Source of the DNA: Sphingomonas phyllosphaerae
GTDB taxonomy: Bacteria > Pseudomonadota > Alphaproteobacteria > Sphingomonadales > Sphingomonadaceae
Length of the DNA stretch: 64,000 nucleotides
NCBI RefSeq assembly: GCF_029623345.1
Contig: NZ_JAPYKH010000002.1
Location: 62,001-126,000 of the forward strand
Direction: 5' to 3'
In this document: positions 9,112 to 17,356 of the stretch, in pieces
Layout: each line of letters begins with the position of its first letter
How positions within the stretch are numbered: the first letter of the stretch is position 1
The notes under the pieces: model-generated
The model's input: only the letters and a program-made list of their open reading frames with translations
The model's database searches: none
Told to the model about the DNA's origin: nothing
Translations under genes and position numbers: made by a program

Positions 9112-9525
9112 ATGACCATCAGCCAACTATCCGTAACACTTGAAGACGCTCAACGCGTCATCGCCGCCGGCCAGGCCAAGGCTGGCGAGATCGGGTCGCC
9201 CAGCAACGTGGCCGTGGTCGACGCGGGCGGCAATCTCGTCTCGCACATTCGCATGGACCACGCCTGGGTGGGCAGCGTCGACATCTCGATCAACAAAGCG
9301 TTCACGGCGCGTGCCTTTGACATCGCCACCAAGGATCTGGGTGAAAATGCTCAGCCCGGAAAGCAGTTCTTCGGCATCCAGGAATCCAACCATGGCCGGG
9401 TGATGATCTTCGCCGGCGGAGTCCCCCTCCACCAAGACGGACAGGTCGTCGGGGCAGTCGGCGTGAGCGGGGGCAGCGGCGAGCAGGATCAGACAGTTGC
9501 CGAGGCGGCCGCGGCCGCATTCTGA
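9112..9525 (+). CDS. GlcG/HbpS-family heme-binding-like protein
   Basis: A 137-residue protein of the GlcG/HbpS family: an N-terminal helix (SLTLEDA-like VTLEDAQRVIAAGQAKA), the strand VAVVDAGGNLVSHIRMD, the helix SINKAFTARAF and the C-terminal GGVPL and GAVGVSGG loop. Members form octamers; HbpS binds heme and senses redox stress, while others have no known task. GAGG stands five bases before the ATG. It sits between the yellow-type propeller and an ABM protein, which fits a redox or stress role. Confidence 0.85.
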   Translation: MTISQLSVTLEDAQRVIAAGQAKAGEIGSPSNVAVVDAGGNLVSHIRMDHAWVGSVDISINKAFTARAFDIATKDLGENAQPGKQFFGIQESNHGRVMIFAGGVPLHQDGQVVGAVGVSGGSGEQDQTVAEAAAAAF

Positions 9526-9564
9526 CCGTCGCGACGACACGCTTAAGCGAAGGAAGGATTTGAG

Positions 9565-9873
9565 ATGGCAACACACGTCAGCAAGGCGGTTCTGGTACGC
9601 CTCGAAGCACTACCCGGCCGGGAGGACGACGTCCGGAGCTTTTTGAACCAGGGGCTGTCAATCGTGGAAGAAGAGCCAAAGACCGTCAGGTGGTTCGGAG
9701 TCCAGTTCGGACCCTCGTCGTTCGGCATCTTCGACGCCTTTCCGGATGAAGACGGGCGCCAGGCACATCTGTCGGGTGAGGTCGCGAAGGCGCTCGGTGA
9801 GAACACGGGTGTTCTCTTCGAAAAGCCCATCATCGAGCAGCTCGATGTCGTTGCCGAGAAGCAGCCTGCATAG
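9565..9873 (+). CDS. ABM-domain (quinol monooxygenase-like) small protein
   Basis: A 102-residue single antibiotic-biosynthesis-monooxygenase fold. The beta-alpha-beta start KAVLVRLEALPGREDDVRSF, the central FGVQFGPSSFGIFDAF segment and the C-terminal PIIEQLDVV strand match cytosolic ABM proteins that act as dimers without a cofactor or merely bind small molecules. AAGGAAGG before the ATG gives a clear start. It follows the GlcG gene by 40 bases. A catalytic role is inferred from the family only. Confidence 0.78.
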   Translation: MATHVSKAVLVRLEALPGREDDVRSFLNQGLSIVEEEPKTVRWFGVQFGPSSFGIFDAFPDEDGRQAHLSGEVAKALGENTGVLFEKPIIEQLDVVAEKQPA

Positions 9874-9950
9874 AGCAGGCGGGGGCCTCCATACGTTCGG
9901 ATGTCCAGAGCCGATCCCGGAGGACAGCTTGTCTCACAGGAGTTGAAAAG

Positions 9951-10001
9951 ATGATCGACCTGATCGCGGCCAAGCGGTCGTCGCAAGCGGCGGCGACGTG
10001 A
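9951..10001 (+). CDS. 16-residue leader or remnant reading frame
   Basis: The ATG at 9951 has the best ribosome binding site in the area (CAGGAG, eight bases upstream), yet the frame MIDLIAAKRSSQAAAT stops after 16 codons. Its TGA overlaps the GTG at 9998 that can start the aldo/keto reductase. It may be a coupling leader peptide, the 5' scrap of a deleted gene, or the result of a frameshift that cut the true reductase start. Nothing else identifies it. Confidence 0.35.
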   Translation: MIDLIAAKRSSQAAAT

Positions 10002-10888
10002 CGCCTGCCTCCGCAGCTGGCGCGTCGACTTTGCCGGTAACGGTCGGCATGGAGCGGCGCCCTTTTGGTCCCGTGCCGCGCAACGTCCCGGTGATCGGCC
10101 AGGGAACCTGGTACATCGACGACGCGCACCGACCCACAGCGGTCGCCGCCCTGCGCAATGGCCTTGATCTCGGCATGACGCACATCGACACCGCCGAAAT
10201 GTACGGCGACGCCGAACTCGTGGTGGGCGAGGCGATCTCGGGCCGGCGCGACGAGGTGTTCCTCGTTTCCAAGGTGCTTCCGAGCAACGCCTCGATATCC
10301 GGCACCGTGACCGCCTGCGAGCGCTCGCTCGCTCGCCTGCGCACCGACCGGCTGGACTGCTACCTTCTGCACTGGCCGGGCTCATACCCCCTGGAAGACA
10401 CGTTCGAAGGGTTCGAGCGGCTCCGTGAACAGGGCAAGATCCTGTCTTGGGGGGTGAGCAACTTCGACGTTCCCGATCTCGAAGCGGCCTGGGCAGCCGG
10501 CGGCGAGGGACGCATGGCGTGCAACCAGGTACTCTATCATCTGGAGGAGCGCGCAATCGAGCACGCCGTGCTGCCTTGGTGCGAGGAGCATGGCGTCGTC
10601 ACCGTGGCTTACAGCCCCTTCGGTCACGGGGTCTTCCCCGATCCAACGTCCCGTGGTGGCCGCGTGCTGGCCGAGATCGCGGAAAGCCACTTCACGACCG
10701 TGCGTCGGGTGGCGCTCCGCTTCCTCGTGCGGCGGTCATCGACTTTCACGATCCCGAAGGCGTCCAGCGCGGAGCACGCCGCCGACAATGCAGGCGCCGG
10801 CGCAATAATACTGACGGAGGCCGAGCTTGCCCGGATCGATACGGCATTCCCGCTCGGCCCCCGACCGCGACGGCTTCCCATGCTGTAG
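9998..10888 (+). CDS. Aldo/keto reductase
   Basis: A reductase of 296 residues with the (beta/alpha)8 family motifs: catalytic Asp and Tyr in HIDTAEMYGD, Lys in FLVSKV, His in YLLHWPG, and the C-terminal IPKASSAEH segment that binds the NADPH phosphate. It should reduce aldehydes or ketones with NADPH. The GTG at 9998 overlaps the stop of a 16-codon leader (GTGA). The ATG at 10049, giving MERRPFG, matches the usual family start better but has a poor binding site, so the true start is uncertain. It is the last enzyme of the oxidoreductase cluster. Confidence 0.88.
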   Translation: MTPASAAGASTLPVTVGMERRPFGPVPRNVPVIGQGTWYIDDAHRPTAVAALRNGLDLGMTHIDTAEMYGDAELVVGEAISGRRDEVFLVSKVLPSNASISGTVTACERSLARLRTDRLDCYLLHWPGSYPLEDTFEGFERLREQGKILSWGVSNFDVPDLEAAWAAGGEGRMACNQVLYHLEERAIEHAVLPWCEEHGVVTVAYSPFGHGVFPDPTSRGGRVLAEIAESHFTTVRRVALRFLVRRSSTFTIPKASSAEHAADNAGAGAIILTEAELARIDTAFPLGPRPRRLPML

Positions 10889-10978
10889 GCCGAGGGGAGG
10901 TCATACCGGCTGAATCAATCCGGCGCTCGCCATGGGAATGCCGGCGGCGATCCTATGAACCCAGAGGAGTAGCCAGCC

Positions 10979-12082
10979 ATGACGCTCGAACAGTTTGTCG
11001 GGGCAGCGCTGATGCTGCTGTTCCTCGCGGACATTTTCCTGACGGTCCTGTACGCGCGAGCTGGAACGGGACTACTCGCGCCATACTGTACGCGAGCGGT
11101 CTGGGCGCTGCTTCGCAGCTGTGCGAAGTTGTTCGGCCGGCGTCGTGGCACGCTTCTATCGCTCGCCGGCCCGCTCATCGTCGTGTCGCTGATCGGCTTC
11201 TGGGCGCTCGGACTGGCCGTAGCGGCGGCGCTCGTCATCCAACCCGAGCTTGGCACCGGGGTCCGGCCATCGAGCGGGAACAGTTCGACCGACTTTATCA
11301 CGGCTCTTCTTGTTGCGGGCAACAGCCTGTCGATCGTCGGCGGTGGTGATTATGCCCCGCATACGTCCGCCACGCGCATTCTTTTCCTGATCAACTCGCT
11401 CATTGGTGCGTCGGTGCTGAGCCTGGTGCTGAGCTACCTCGTCCAGGTCTACTCGGCTCTTCGAGAGCGCAATGCGCTGGCGCTGACGATCGACCTGATG
11501 ACAGGCGGTACTGGCGATGCCGCGGCGATGCTGGCGCGACTGATGCCCGACGGCGATGCCGACGACGCCACGAGCGAACTCGGCAACCTCGTGCAGTCCC
11601 TCGCAGCCACGAAGGAAGCACATCATTTCTACCCGCTATTGTTCTACTTCCGCTTCGAAGAGCCGCGCTATGCTGTTTCCCGCTTCACCTTCGTCCTCCT
11701 CGATCTGATAACGCTGACCGAGACCGGGCTCGATTCGCACCGCTACCGGACGCTTGTGAAGTCCGCGCCTGTTTCCGCGCTGCGGCAGGCGGCCTTCATG
11801 CTGCTGGAAACCCTCGACCGAAACTTTCCGTCCGCAGACCATTACACGGCGGACCCGAGTGCGACGTGGCGGTCGCGACAGACCTACGTTGCCGCTACCA
11901 AGACACTAGAGCGCGCAGGCATTGCCCTGCAATCGGACGGCATTGAGCGATACATTGTCGGCCGCAGCAAATGGGAGCCACTCGCCCAGCGAGTCGCCTC
12001 GTCGCTCGGCTACACGATGGACGAGATCGATGGCCGTTATGTTCGTTCGGAACCAGAGAGCACTGTTCTTAGGTCGCACTGA
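10979..12082 (+). CDS. Two-TM potassium-channel-like membrane protein with GGGD filter
   Basis: A 367-residue protein with an N-terminal helix (LMLLFLADIFLTVLY), a second strong segment after an arginine-rich loop (LAGPLIVVSLIGFWALGLAV), then a re-entrant pore-like region and a helix (LINSLIGASVLSLVLSYLVQVY). The filter position reads SIVGGGDYAP, where potassium channels have T-G-Y-G-D, so the tyrosine is replaced. About 200 soluble C-terminal residues do not look like a RCK domain. GAGGAG precedes the ATG. The family label (two-pore-domain-like channel) is well supported; potassium selectivity is not. Confidence 0.75.
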   Translation: MTLEQFVGAALMLLFLADIFLTVLYARAGTGLLAPYCTRAVWALLRSCAKLFGRRRGTLLSLAGPLIVVSLIGFWALGLAVAAALVIQPELGTGVRPSSGNSSTDFITALLVAGNSLSIVGGGDYAPHTSATRILFLINSLIGASVLSLVLSYLVQVYSALRERNALALTIDLMTGGTGDAAAMLARLMPDGDADDATSELGNLVQSLAATKEAHHFYPLLFYFRFEEPRYAVSRFTFVLLDLITLTETGLDSHRYRTLVKSAPVSALRQAAFMLLETLDRNFPSADHYTADPSATWRSRQTYVAATKTLERAGIALQSDGIERYIVGRSKWEPLAQRVASSLGYTMDEIDGRYVRSEPESTVLRSH

Positions 12083-12164
12083 TGCATGATAGATCGGCTG
12101 ATACAAGGATATGAAAAGGGGTTGGCTTCTGGGCTGTCGCCAAGCGCGCGACAGTCCGGGACGG

Positions 12165-12425
12165 TCACCGCAGCTGACTGTCCTTGCTGCCTCGCCGATT
12201 AAACGTAGCGGCGAGAGGCCGGTCGCGACCGCTCTGACACGTTATGCAGGTCCGCACGCCGGGCAGCGCTCGGCGCCGACCGTCGGGGATGTCGTCGCCG
12301 CAGATTGTGCAGAACGGTTCACCCGTTCCGCTTGGCATGCTTGCGCGTGCGGCCAACACTGCGTCTGCCACGGAATCATCGATCTGATCCTGCACCGCGC
12401 CATCGCGCGCCCAACCACCCGCCAT
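12165..12425 (-). CDS. TraR/DksA-type C4 zinc-finger protein
   Basis: An 86-residue protein resembling YbiI. It begins MAGGWARDGAVQDQIDDSV, has a short helix with AVLAARA, then the zinc site formed by CTIC and CITC separated by GDDIPDGRRRALPGVRT. DksA relatives bind RNA polymerase through the secondary channel, though the short members lack the long coiled coil and their role is unclear. The ATG at 12425 has AAGGAGAGGCAG directly upstream. It converges with the channel gene and stands alone. Confidence 0.85.
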   Translation of the reverse strand: MAGGWARDGAVQDQIDDSVADAVLAARASMPSGTGEPFCTICGDDIPDGRRRALPGVRTCITCQSGRDRPLAATFNRRGSKDSQLR

Positions 12426-12565
12426 CTGCCTCTCCTTACCTGACACATATGGGGACCGGAGTGCGCCTATGCCAATGCTAGCGCTTCAACCTACGTCTGC
12501 TTCCGAGGCAGCCGTTCTTGTGATGCAACAACAGCCCTGGTGCGGCCGGCCGCTCTGTTCCTCCC

Positions 12566-13890
12566 TCAGAAAATCGCGGTCGCGTTGAGCGACACGTACT
12601 TTGTCCAGCGGCCCAGCGGTGCGTTCGGCGCCGTGCGCAAGAACTCACCCTTCGCGAAGAGGACGGCGTCGAGCTCAAGGCGCAACGCCTTCGACAGTTG
12701 ATGCCGCACCCGCCCGTCGAACTGCGTTCCCGCGAACGAACCCGATCGGCCGGCTGCGTCGCGCAAGCCTGTAGAGGAGAACGCGTCCTGTCCAGCCGCC
12801 AGCCAGAACGGGCGGAGCGAGGCCATCAGATCGGTCCGTTTGTCAGGCGTCGCCTCGATCCGCACGCCCGGACTGACGAGATTGCTGCGGATGATCGCGT
12901 TGTAGAGCCCGGTGGGCGCGAGATCGGCGCGGCGCATCCCGAACAGCGTGTCGAAGCGCCCATAGCCACCCCCGGCCGATCGCCGCTAGCTTGGTCGTAT
13001 TCAACGGCAACGCGGGGCTTCCAGCCGCCTTGAAACGTGTAGCCGATGTCACCGTGCACGAACCAGGCGGCACCGTCCTGGCGCGGGGCGGTGGCGGCCA
13101 GGCCCGTGGAAATCCCCCCACGCTGGACGATCCCTTCAACTTCGTAGTCGACGCCGCCTGCAATGGGGTCGGCGATGATGCGGAGAGCGCCCGTGTTGAG
13201 GGACCGGTCGCGTGTCGGTCTGCCTGGTCGGTCGCGCCCGCCGCGATGGAAGAACGAGGTTTCCGCAGTCGCACGGCCGATTGTCTTCGATCGGCTCAGC
13301 AGTCCGCCCCAAAGGACGAGGCTGAAGCCCTCGCGATCCGGTGCGACGCTATTACGTCTCAGCGAGGGCACGTCGTCGGGGCGGCGCTGTTGCGGCAGCA
13401 CGTAGATGGCGGTGGACCTCCACCCACCGCGCCAAGCAAGATCGGCCCGGACGCCGGTGTAGCCGTTGGTGGTGTTTCGATAGTCGTCGGCCGCGACCAG
13501 CCGGCGTGAGCCGAGGTTGAGCAGCAATCGCCCCGCCTGGATCGTGGCGGCGGTGCCGCGCCCGAAGGCGGAGGTCGGCTTCCATTCGGCATAGGCTTGG
13601 ACGAGTTCGAGGGTGTTCACCTCACCGGTCGACAGCGGCGTGCCGGCATTGTCACCGTAGACGCGACTATCCCACAGTTCGCCCACGACCTAGACAGGGC
13701 CGTCCTCATATTGCGCCGCCAACGTGGTGCGGAGGTTGAGCAGCGTATTGCTCTCGTTGAAGCCGGCCCACGCCTGACCATCGATGGTTTCGACGCGGAG
13801 GCGGGTGGTGCCGCTCACGCTGACCTGCGCCACGGCTGGCCCGCATGGCAGCGCTGCCGCCAACGCGGCGAGGATCGTGATCTTTCGCAT
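12566..13890 (-). pseudogene. Alginate-export-family outer membrane porin, two lesions
   Basis: An outer-membrane beta-barrel of about 441 residues if repaired. It starts MRKITILAALAAALPCG with a signal peptide and runs through barrel strands such as ATIQAGRLLLNLGSRRL to a terminal phenylalanine (SLNATAIF), typical of assembly by BamA. Two lesions break it: an in-frame TAG at 13690-13692 after YEDGPV, and a one-base deletion in a run of five C at about 12969-12973, after which the frame must change to give GRFDTLFGMRRADLAP. The start overlaps the chrA stop (TGATG), so it was the third gene of the chromate operon. Confidence 0.8.
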
Positions 13891-15287
13891 CAGCCGATCA
13901 GACCGAGGAAGTACAGCGCCAGTCCAGCGACAGAGCTTGCCGCCAGAGTAATAATGATCCCGGCGCGCAGCCAGAATACCGCGGCGACGGCTGCCGCCGC
14001 GAGCAGCGTCGCCCAGGGGTCGAGGCTGGAAAGCACGGGCGCGTCGAAGTGGATCGGACCCGCCGCTATCATCGTCGTTTCGCGGAACAGCGTGTGCAGC
14101 GCGAACCACACCGCAAGGTTGAGAACGACGCCGACTACCGCCGCAGTGATGGCGTATAGCGCCCCGGCGACCGCGGTATTGCCGCGCAGCCGCTCGATGA
14201 AGGGCGCGCCGAGGAAGATCCACAGGAAGCACGGCACGAACGTCACCCAGGTCGCGAGCAGCCCGCCGAGCGTGCCGGCCACCAGTGGCGACAGCCCGCC
14301 GGGATCGCGATAGGCGCCGAGGAAGCCGACGAATTGCAGGACCATGATGAGCGGCCCGGGCGTCGTTTCCGCCATGCCGAGGCCGTCCAGCATCTCCTTC
14401 GGCCCCAGCCAGCCGTAATTCTCAACCGCCTGCTGCGCGACATAGGCGAGCACGGCATAGGCGCCTCCGAACGTCACCATCGCCATCGTCGAGAAGAAGG
14501 TCGCGATGCGGCTGAACACGTCATCGGGTCCGAGCGCGATCAGCAGCGCCGCGACCGGTACGAGCCAGAGCGCCAGCCAGACCAGCGCCGTGCGGATCGT
14601 CTCGCCCCACGTTGGCCGCGCATGGGCCGGCAGATCCTCGCCCAGCAGCGTGTCGGCATCGGCCACGACCGCGCCCTTGGATGCGCCGTGTCCCCCGCCC
14701 CGGAAGGCCGTGCTGCCCTGCCGGGCGGACCACCATCCGATGAGACCGGCACCCAGCACGATCAACGGAAAAGGCGCACCGACAAAGAAGATCAGGACGA
14801 ACGCCAGCGCGGCAAGCGCCCTTGCCGGCGTCGACTTGAGCGCCCGTCCGCCGATCCGCACTACTGCCTGAAGCACGACGGCCAGCACCGCGCACTTGAG
14901 GCCGAAGAACAGCGCTGAGACGACCCCGACCCGACCGTAGAGGACGTAGACCCAGCTCAGCGCCATGATCGCAACGACGCCGGGAATGACGAACAGCACG
15001 CCGGCGACGATGCCGCCCTTCGTGCGGTGCATCAGCCAGCCGATGTAGGTGGCAAGCTGCTGCGCCTCTGGCCCGGGCAGCAACATGCAATAATTGAGGG
15101 CGTGCAGGAACCGCTGTTCACCGATCCAGCGTCTCTCGTCGACGAGGATGCGGTGCATGACCGCGATCTGCCCGGCCGGACCGCCGAACGAGAGCATCGC
15201 GATGCGCAGCCAGACCCAAAAGGCTTGGCCGAGCGTGACCGGCTCGGGGCGCGCCGAGGTTGCTGCTTCCGCCGTCACCGTAGTCAT
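13890..15287 (-). CDS. chrA: Chromate transporter ChrA
   Basis: A 465-residue polytopic inner-membrane protein with the two homologous CHR halves. Each half has the family signature: SFGGPAGQIAVMH with LPGPEAQQLATYIGW in the N-terminal half, and TFGGAYAVLAYVAQQ with TTPGPLIMVLQFVGF in the C-terminal half. It exports chromate driven by the proton motive force. The ATG at 15287 overlaps the stop of the upstream ChrB-like gene (ATGA) and its own stop overlaps the porin start. Residues before MTTVTAEAAT in the open frame belong to the shadow of the upstream gene. Confidence 0.93.
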   Translation of the reverse strand: MTTVTAEAATSARPEPVTLGQAFWVWLRIAMLSFGGPAGQIAVMHRILVDERRWIGEQRFLHALNYCMLLPGPEAQQLATYIGWLMHRTKGGIVAGVLFVIPGVVAIMALSWVYVLYGRVGVVSALFFGLKCAVLAVVLQAVVRIGGRALKSTPARALAALAFVLIFFVGAPFPLIVLGAGLIGWWSARQGSTAFRGGGHGASKGAVVADADTLLGEDLPAHARPTWGETIRTALVWLALWLVPVAALLIALGPDDVFSRIATFFSTMAMVTFGGAYAVLAYVAQQAVENYGWLGPKEMLDGLGMAETTPGPLIMVLQFVGFLGAYRDPGGLSPLVAGTLGGLLATWVTFVPCFLWIFLGAPFIERLRGNTAVAGALYAITAAVVGVVLNLAVWFALHTLFRETTMIAAGPIHFDAPVLSSLDPWATLLAAAAVAAVFWLRAGIIITLAASSVAGLALYFLGLIG

Positions 15288-16108
15288 GCCGACGCCTTGC
15301 CGCGCGACGGCTGATGCGAGGACCAGTTGTGCTTTTCGCCCTGCGCGTCGCGGCACCAGCGATAGAGCGCATCGTACACCACCATGCCTGCCTCTAGCTG
15401 GACGTGGTCATCACTATGGATGCGGGACAGGCCGAGCGAGATGGCGAGCAGTCCGGCGGCTTCCGGCACTAGGTCAAGTCGATCGGTATCGGCCCCGCGG
15501 ACGATCGCCGCCAAGCGCATCAGCGGCTCATGCTTCTCAAGTCCGAATGCTTCGACCATCACATCGAAGGTGCAACGCTCGCCGCGATGGCTCCAGAATA
15601 CGCCTTCGTCCGCGACGTCGAACGGCTCGGCCTGCTGCTGCGTAGCGACGGTCAACACCTCGCCGGGAGCTACGAACAGGAAGCGAGCCTCGGGATCGAC
15701 GAAGCGTCGGATCAGCCAGGGACAGGCTATGCGATCGACCTTGGGCCTCACCCGCGTGACCCACCATGTGCGTCCGTCCTCGTGACGGGGTGGCAGATGG
15801 GCGAGCGATACGGTCGGCAATGCGCCTGCCGCCCATGCGGCGAAACCACCTTCCAGTACTTCGGCCGCCACACCCTCGCTGCGCAATATGGCCGCTGCGG
15901 CGACTGCCGAACCATTGCCGTCGGCGTCGACCGTTACGACGGCAGAGCCGGCGGCATAGCCCCATTCAGTCGGATCGGGATGGGCTGGAAAGGTCGACCC
16001 CGGAATGCATTCCGCAACTCCGTCGCGCAGATCGACGACGCGAGGCGCGCTGGCGGATGCGATAAGGCGGGCAAGTTTGTCGGGTATAATGGCGTTTGCA
16101 GCAGGCAT
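15284..16108 (-). CDS. chrB: Rhodanese-like / ChrB C-terminal domain fusion protein
   Basis: A 274-residue protein. Residues about 10-100 form a rhodanese-like fold (ARPRVVDLRD-type start, GYAAGSAVVTVDADG), but the active-site cysteine is not visible: the loop reads ILRSEGVAAEVLEGGFAAW. Residues about 115-265 are the chromate-resistance ChrB domain, with WVTRVRPKVDRIACPWLIRRFVD and FDVMVEAFGL. ChrB-type proteins sense or help detoxify chromate. AAGGGA precedes the ATG, and the stop overlaps chrA, so both are co-translated. The ChrB name applies only to the C-terminal half. Confidence 0.85.
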   Translation of the reverse strand: MPAANAIIPDKLARLIASASAPRVVDLRDGVAECIPGSTFPAHPDPTEWGYAAGSAVVTVDADGNGSAVAAAAILRSEGVAAEVLEGGFAAWAAGALPTVSLAHLPPRHEDGRTWWVTRVRPKVDRIACPWLIRRFVDPEARFLFVAPGEVLTVATQQQAEPFDVADEGVFWSHRGERCTFDVMVEAFGLEKHEPLMRLAAIVRGADTDRLDLVPEAAGLLAISLGLSRIHSDDHVQLEAGMVVYDALYRWCRDAQGEKHNWSSHQPSRGKASA

Positions 16109-16433
16109 GACGCGTCCCTTGCGTGTTCGTGCTGGACGCGATGCTTTAGCTGACGCCTCGTGGGGAGATCGCGATCCCCATGCGCCTAGTCAGCCATGCT
16201 GGAAAGAACTTGTCAACTGACTGCGCCGGCCTTCCGATCCTCGCGATCGACGAATTCCGAAAGCCATCTCATTCCCGGCTCACCGTCGTTTTTGACACAG
16301 CTCGTTTGCCGCCATGCGCGGTCGCTATCGAGAGTGTTCCCTTCGCATTTGGCATGAACGAATGGCTGAAGTTGGGACGCGCGCGACGGGGCGTGAGCGT
16401 CCGCAACTGGGTCGGCGTTACTCCTCGCTACTA
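16109..16433. other. Intergenic region upstream of chrB
   Basis: About 325 bases between chrB and the next gene in the same direction. It should contain the chr promoter. A near-palindrome GGGGAGATCGCGATCCCC occurs around 16161-16178, 50-70 bases ahead of chrB, and could be an operator. A copy of a short motif shared with other intergenic regions (CGTCCGCAACTGGGTCG) lies at 16398-16414. No gene is seen. Confidence 0.45.
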
Positions 16434-17207
16434 TCACTGTGTAGCTTTGAGAATGACCTCGACCGTCTCCTCCGGCATGTCCCACATCGGAAAATGACCG
16501 CTGGACTCGAACCAGTGCAGATCTGCGGACGGGAACGCAGCTTTTGCGCGCGCCGCCTGACCCGGCAGGCAGAGCCTGTCGTGCCTGCCCCATCCGATCA
16601 CGATCCGGCCAGTGCTGTCGGCAGCAGGACCGGTCTGCTCCGGCCCGGTCGCAAGGTCATGGACCAGCGCATCGAACGTCGGTGTCGTACTGAGACCGGT
16701 CAGCTCGGTCGCCACCAGCTGCGGATCAAGCGCCCATGGATGAGCGGACAATTGGGCGAGCAGGGCAGTGCGCGAGGCCGCGTTACCGCTCAGCGTCGGT
16801 AGGGCGGGTCGGATCGCCCGCAACAAGCGGCCCGAGATGCCGATCGTGGTCTTGAAGAAGGTGCGCTCCCAACCACGCCAGAACCCACCCGGGTCAAGCG
16901 CGACGACGTTGCCGACGACGCCGCGCCTGGCAAGTTCGAGCACTATCCGTGCACCCATCGAGCTGCCGACGACGTCAATTCCGGTCAGCTCGTGTTTCTC
17001 GATATAGCGCTGGACGCTCCCGACCAGACCGTCGAACGTCCCGCTATCGTGCTCCGCCGGGGTCGCGCCGTGGCCGGGCAGGTCGATCGCGATCACCGCT
17101 CGACTGGCGCTGAGCGAGTCTAGAATGGGGCTCCATGACCGTGAGCTTCCGCCCAGACCGTGGACAAGCAGCAGTTTGCGGCCAGAGCCGCGGTTGATAT
17201 CGTGCAT
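16434..17207 (-). CDS. Alpha/beta hydrolase
   Basis: A 257-residue cytosolic hydrolase with the full triad: the nucleophile elbow GSSMG, an acid in the strand IVIGWGRHD and the histidine in SSGHFPM. The oxyanion region is VHGLGGSS and the early loop DLPGHGAT is typical of esterases, lactonases and C-C hydrolases. The substrate cannot be told. The next gene in this direction is upstream at 17357 (alcohol dehydrogenase), 150 bases away, so an operon is possible but not tight. Confidence 0.85.
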   Translation of the reverse strand: MHDINRGSGRKLLLVHGLGGSSRSWSPILDSLSASRAVIAIDLPGHGATPAEHDSGTFDGLVGSVQRYIEKHELTGIDVVGSSMGARIVLELARRGVVGNVVALDPGGFWRGWERTFFKTTIGISGRLLRAIRPALPTLSGNAASRTALLAQLSAHPWALDPQLVATELTGLSTTPTFDALVHDLATGPEQTGPAADSTGRIVIGWGRHDRLCLPGQAARAKAAFPSADLHWFESSGHFPMWDMPEETVEVILKATQ

Positions 17208-17356
17208 CTCGTTCCATTTCGGTTATCTGAGACGGCTCAACGAGCACCGTCCGTGCATGGCACCAGTTGATCTGCGAGCTGCCGTGCGCCGGTCGTCGCG
17301 GCGCTCGATCTTCAAAAAGGGATCGTACGCCGCCACGACGATGAGCGATGCGCAGC

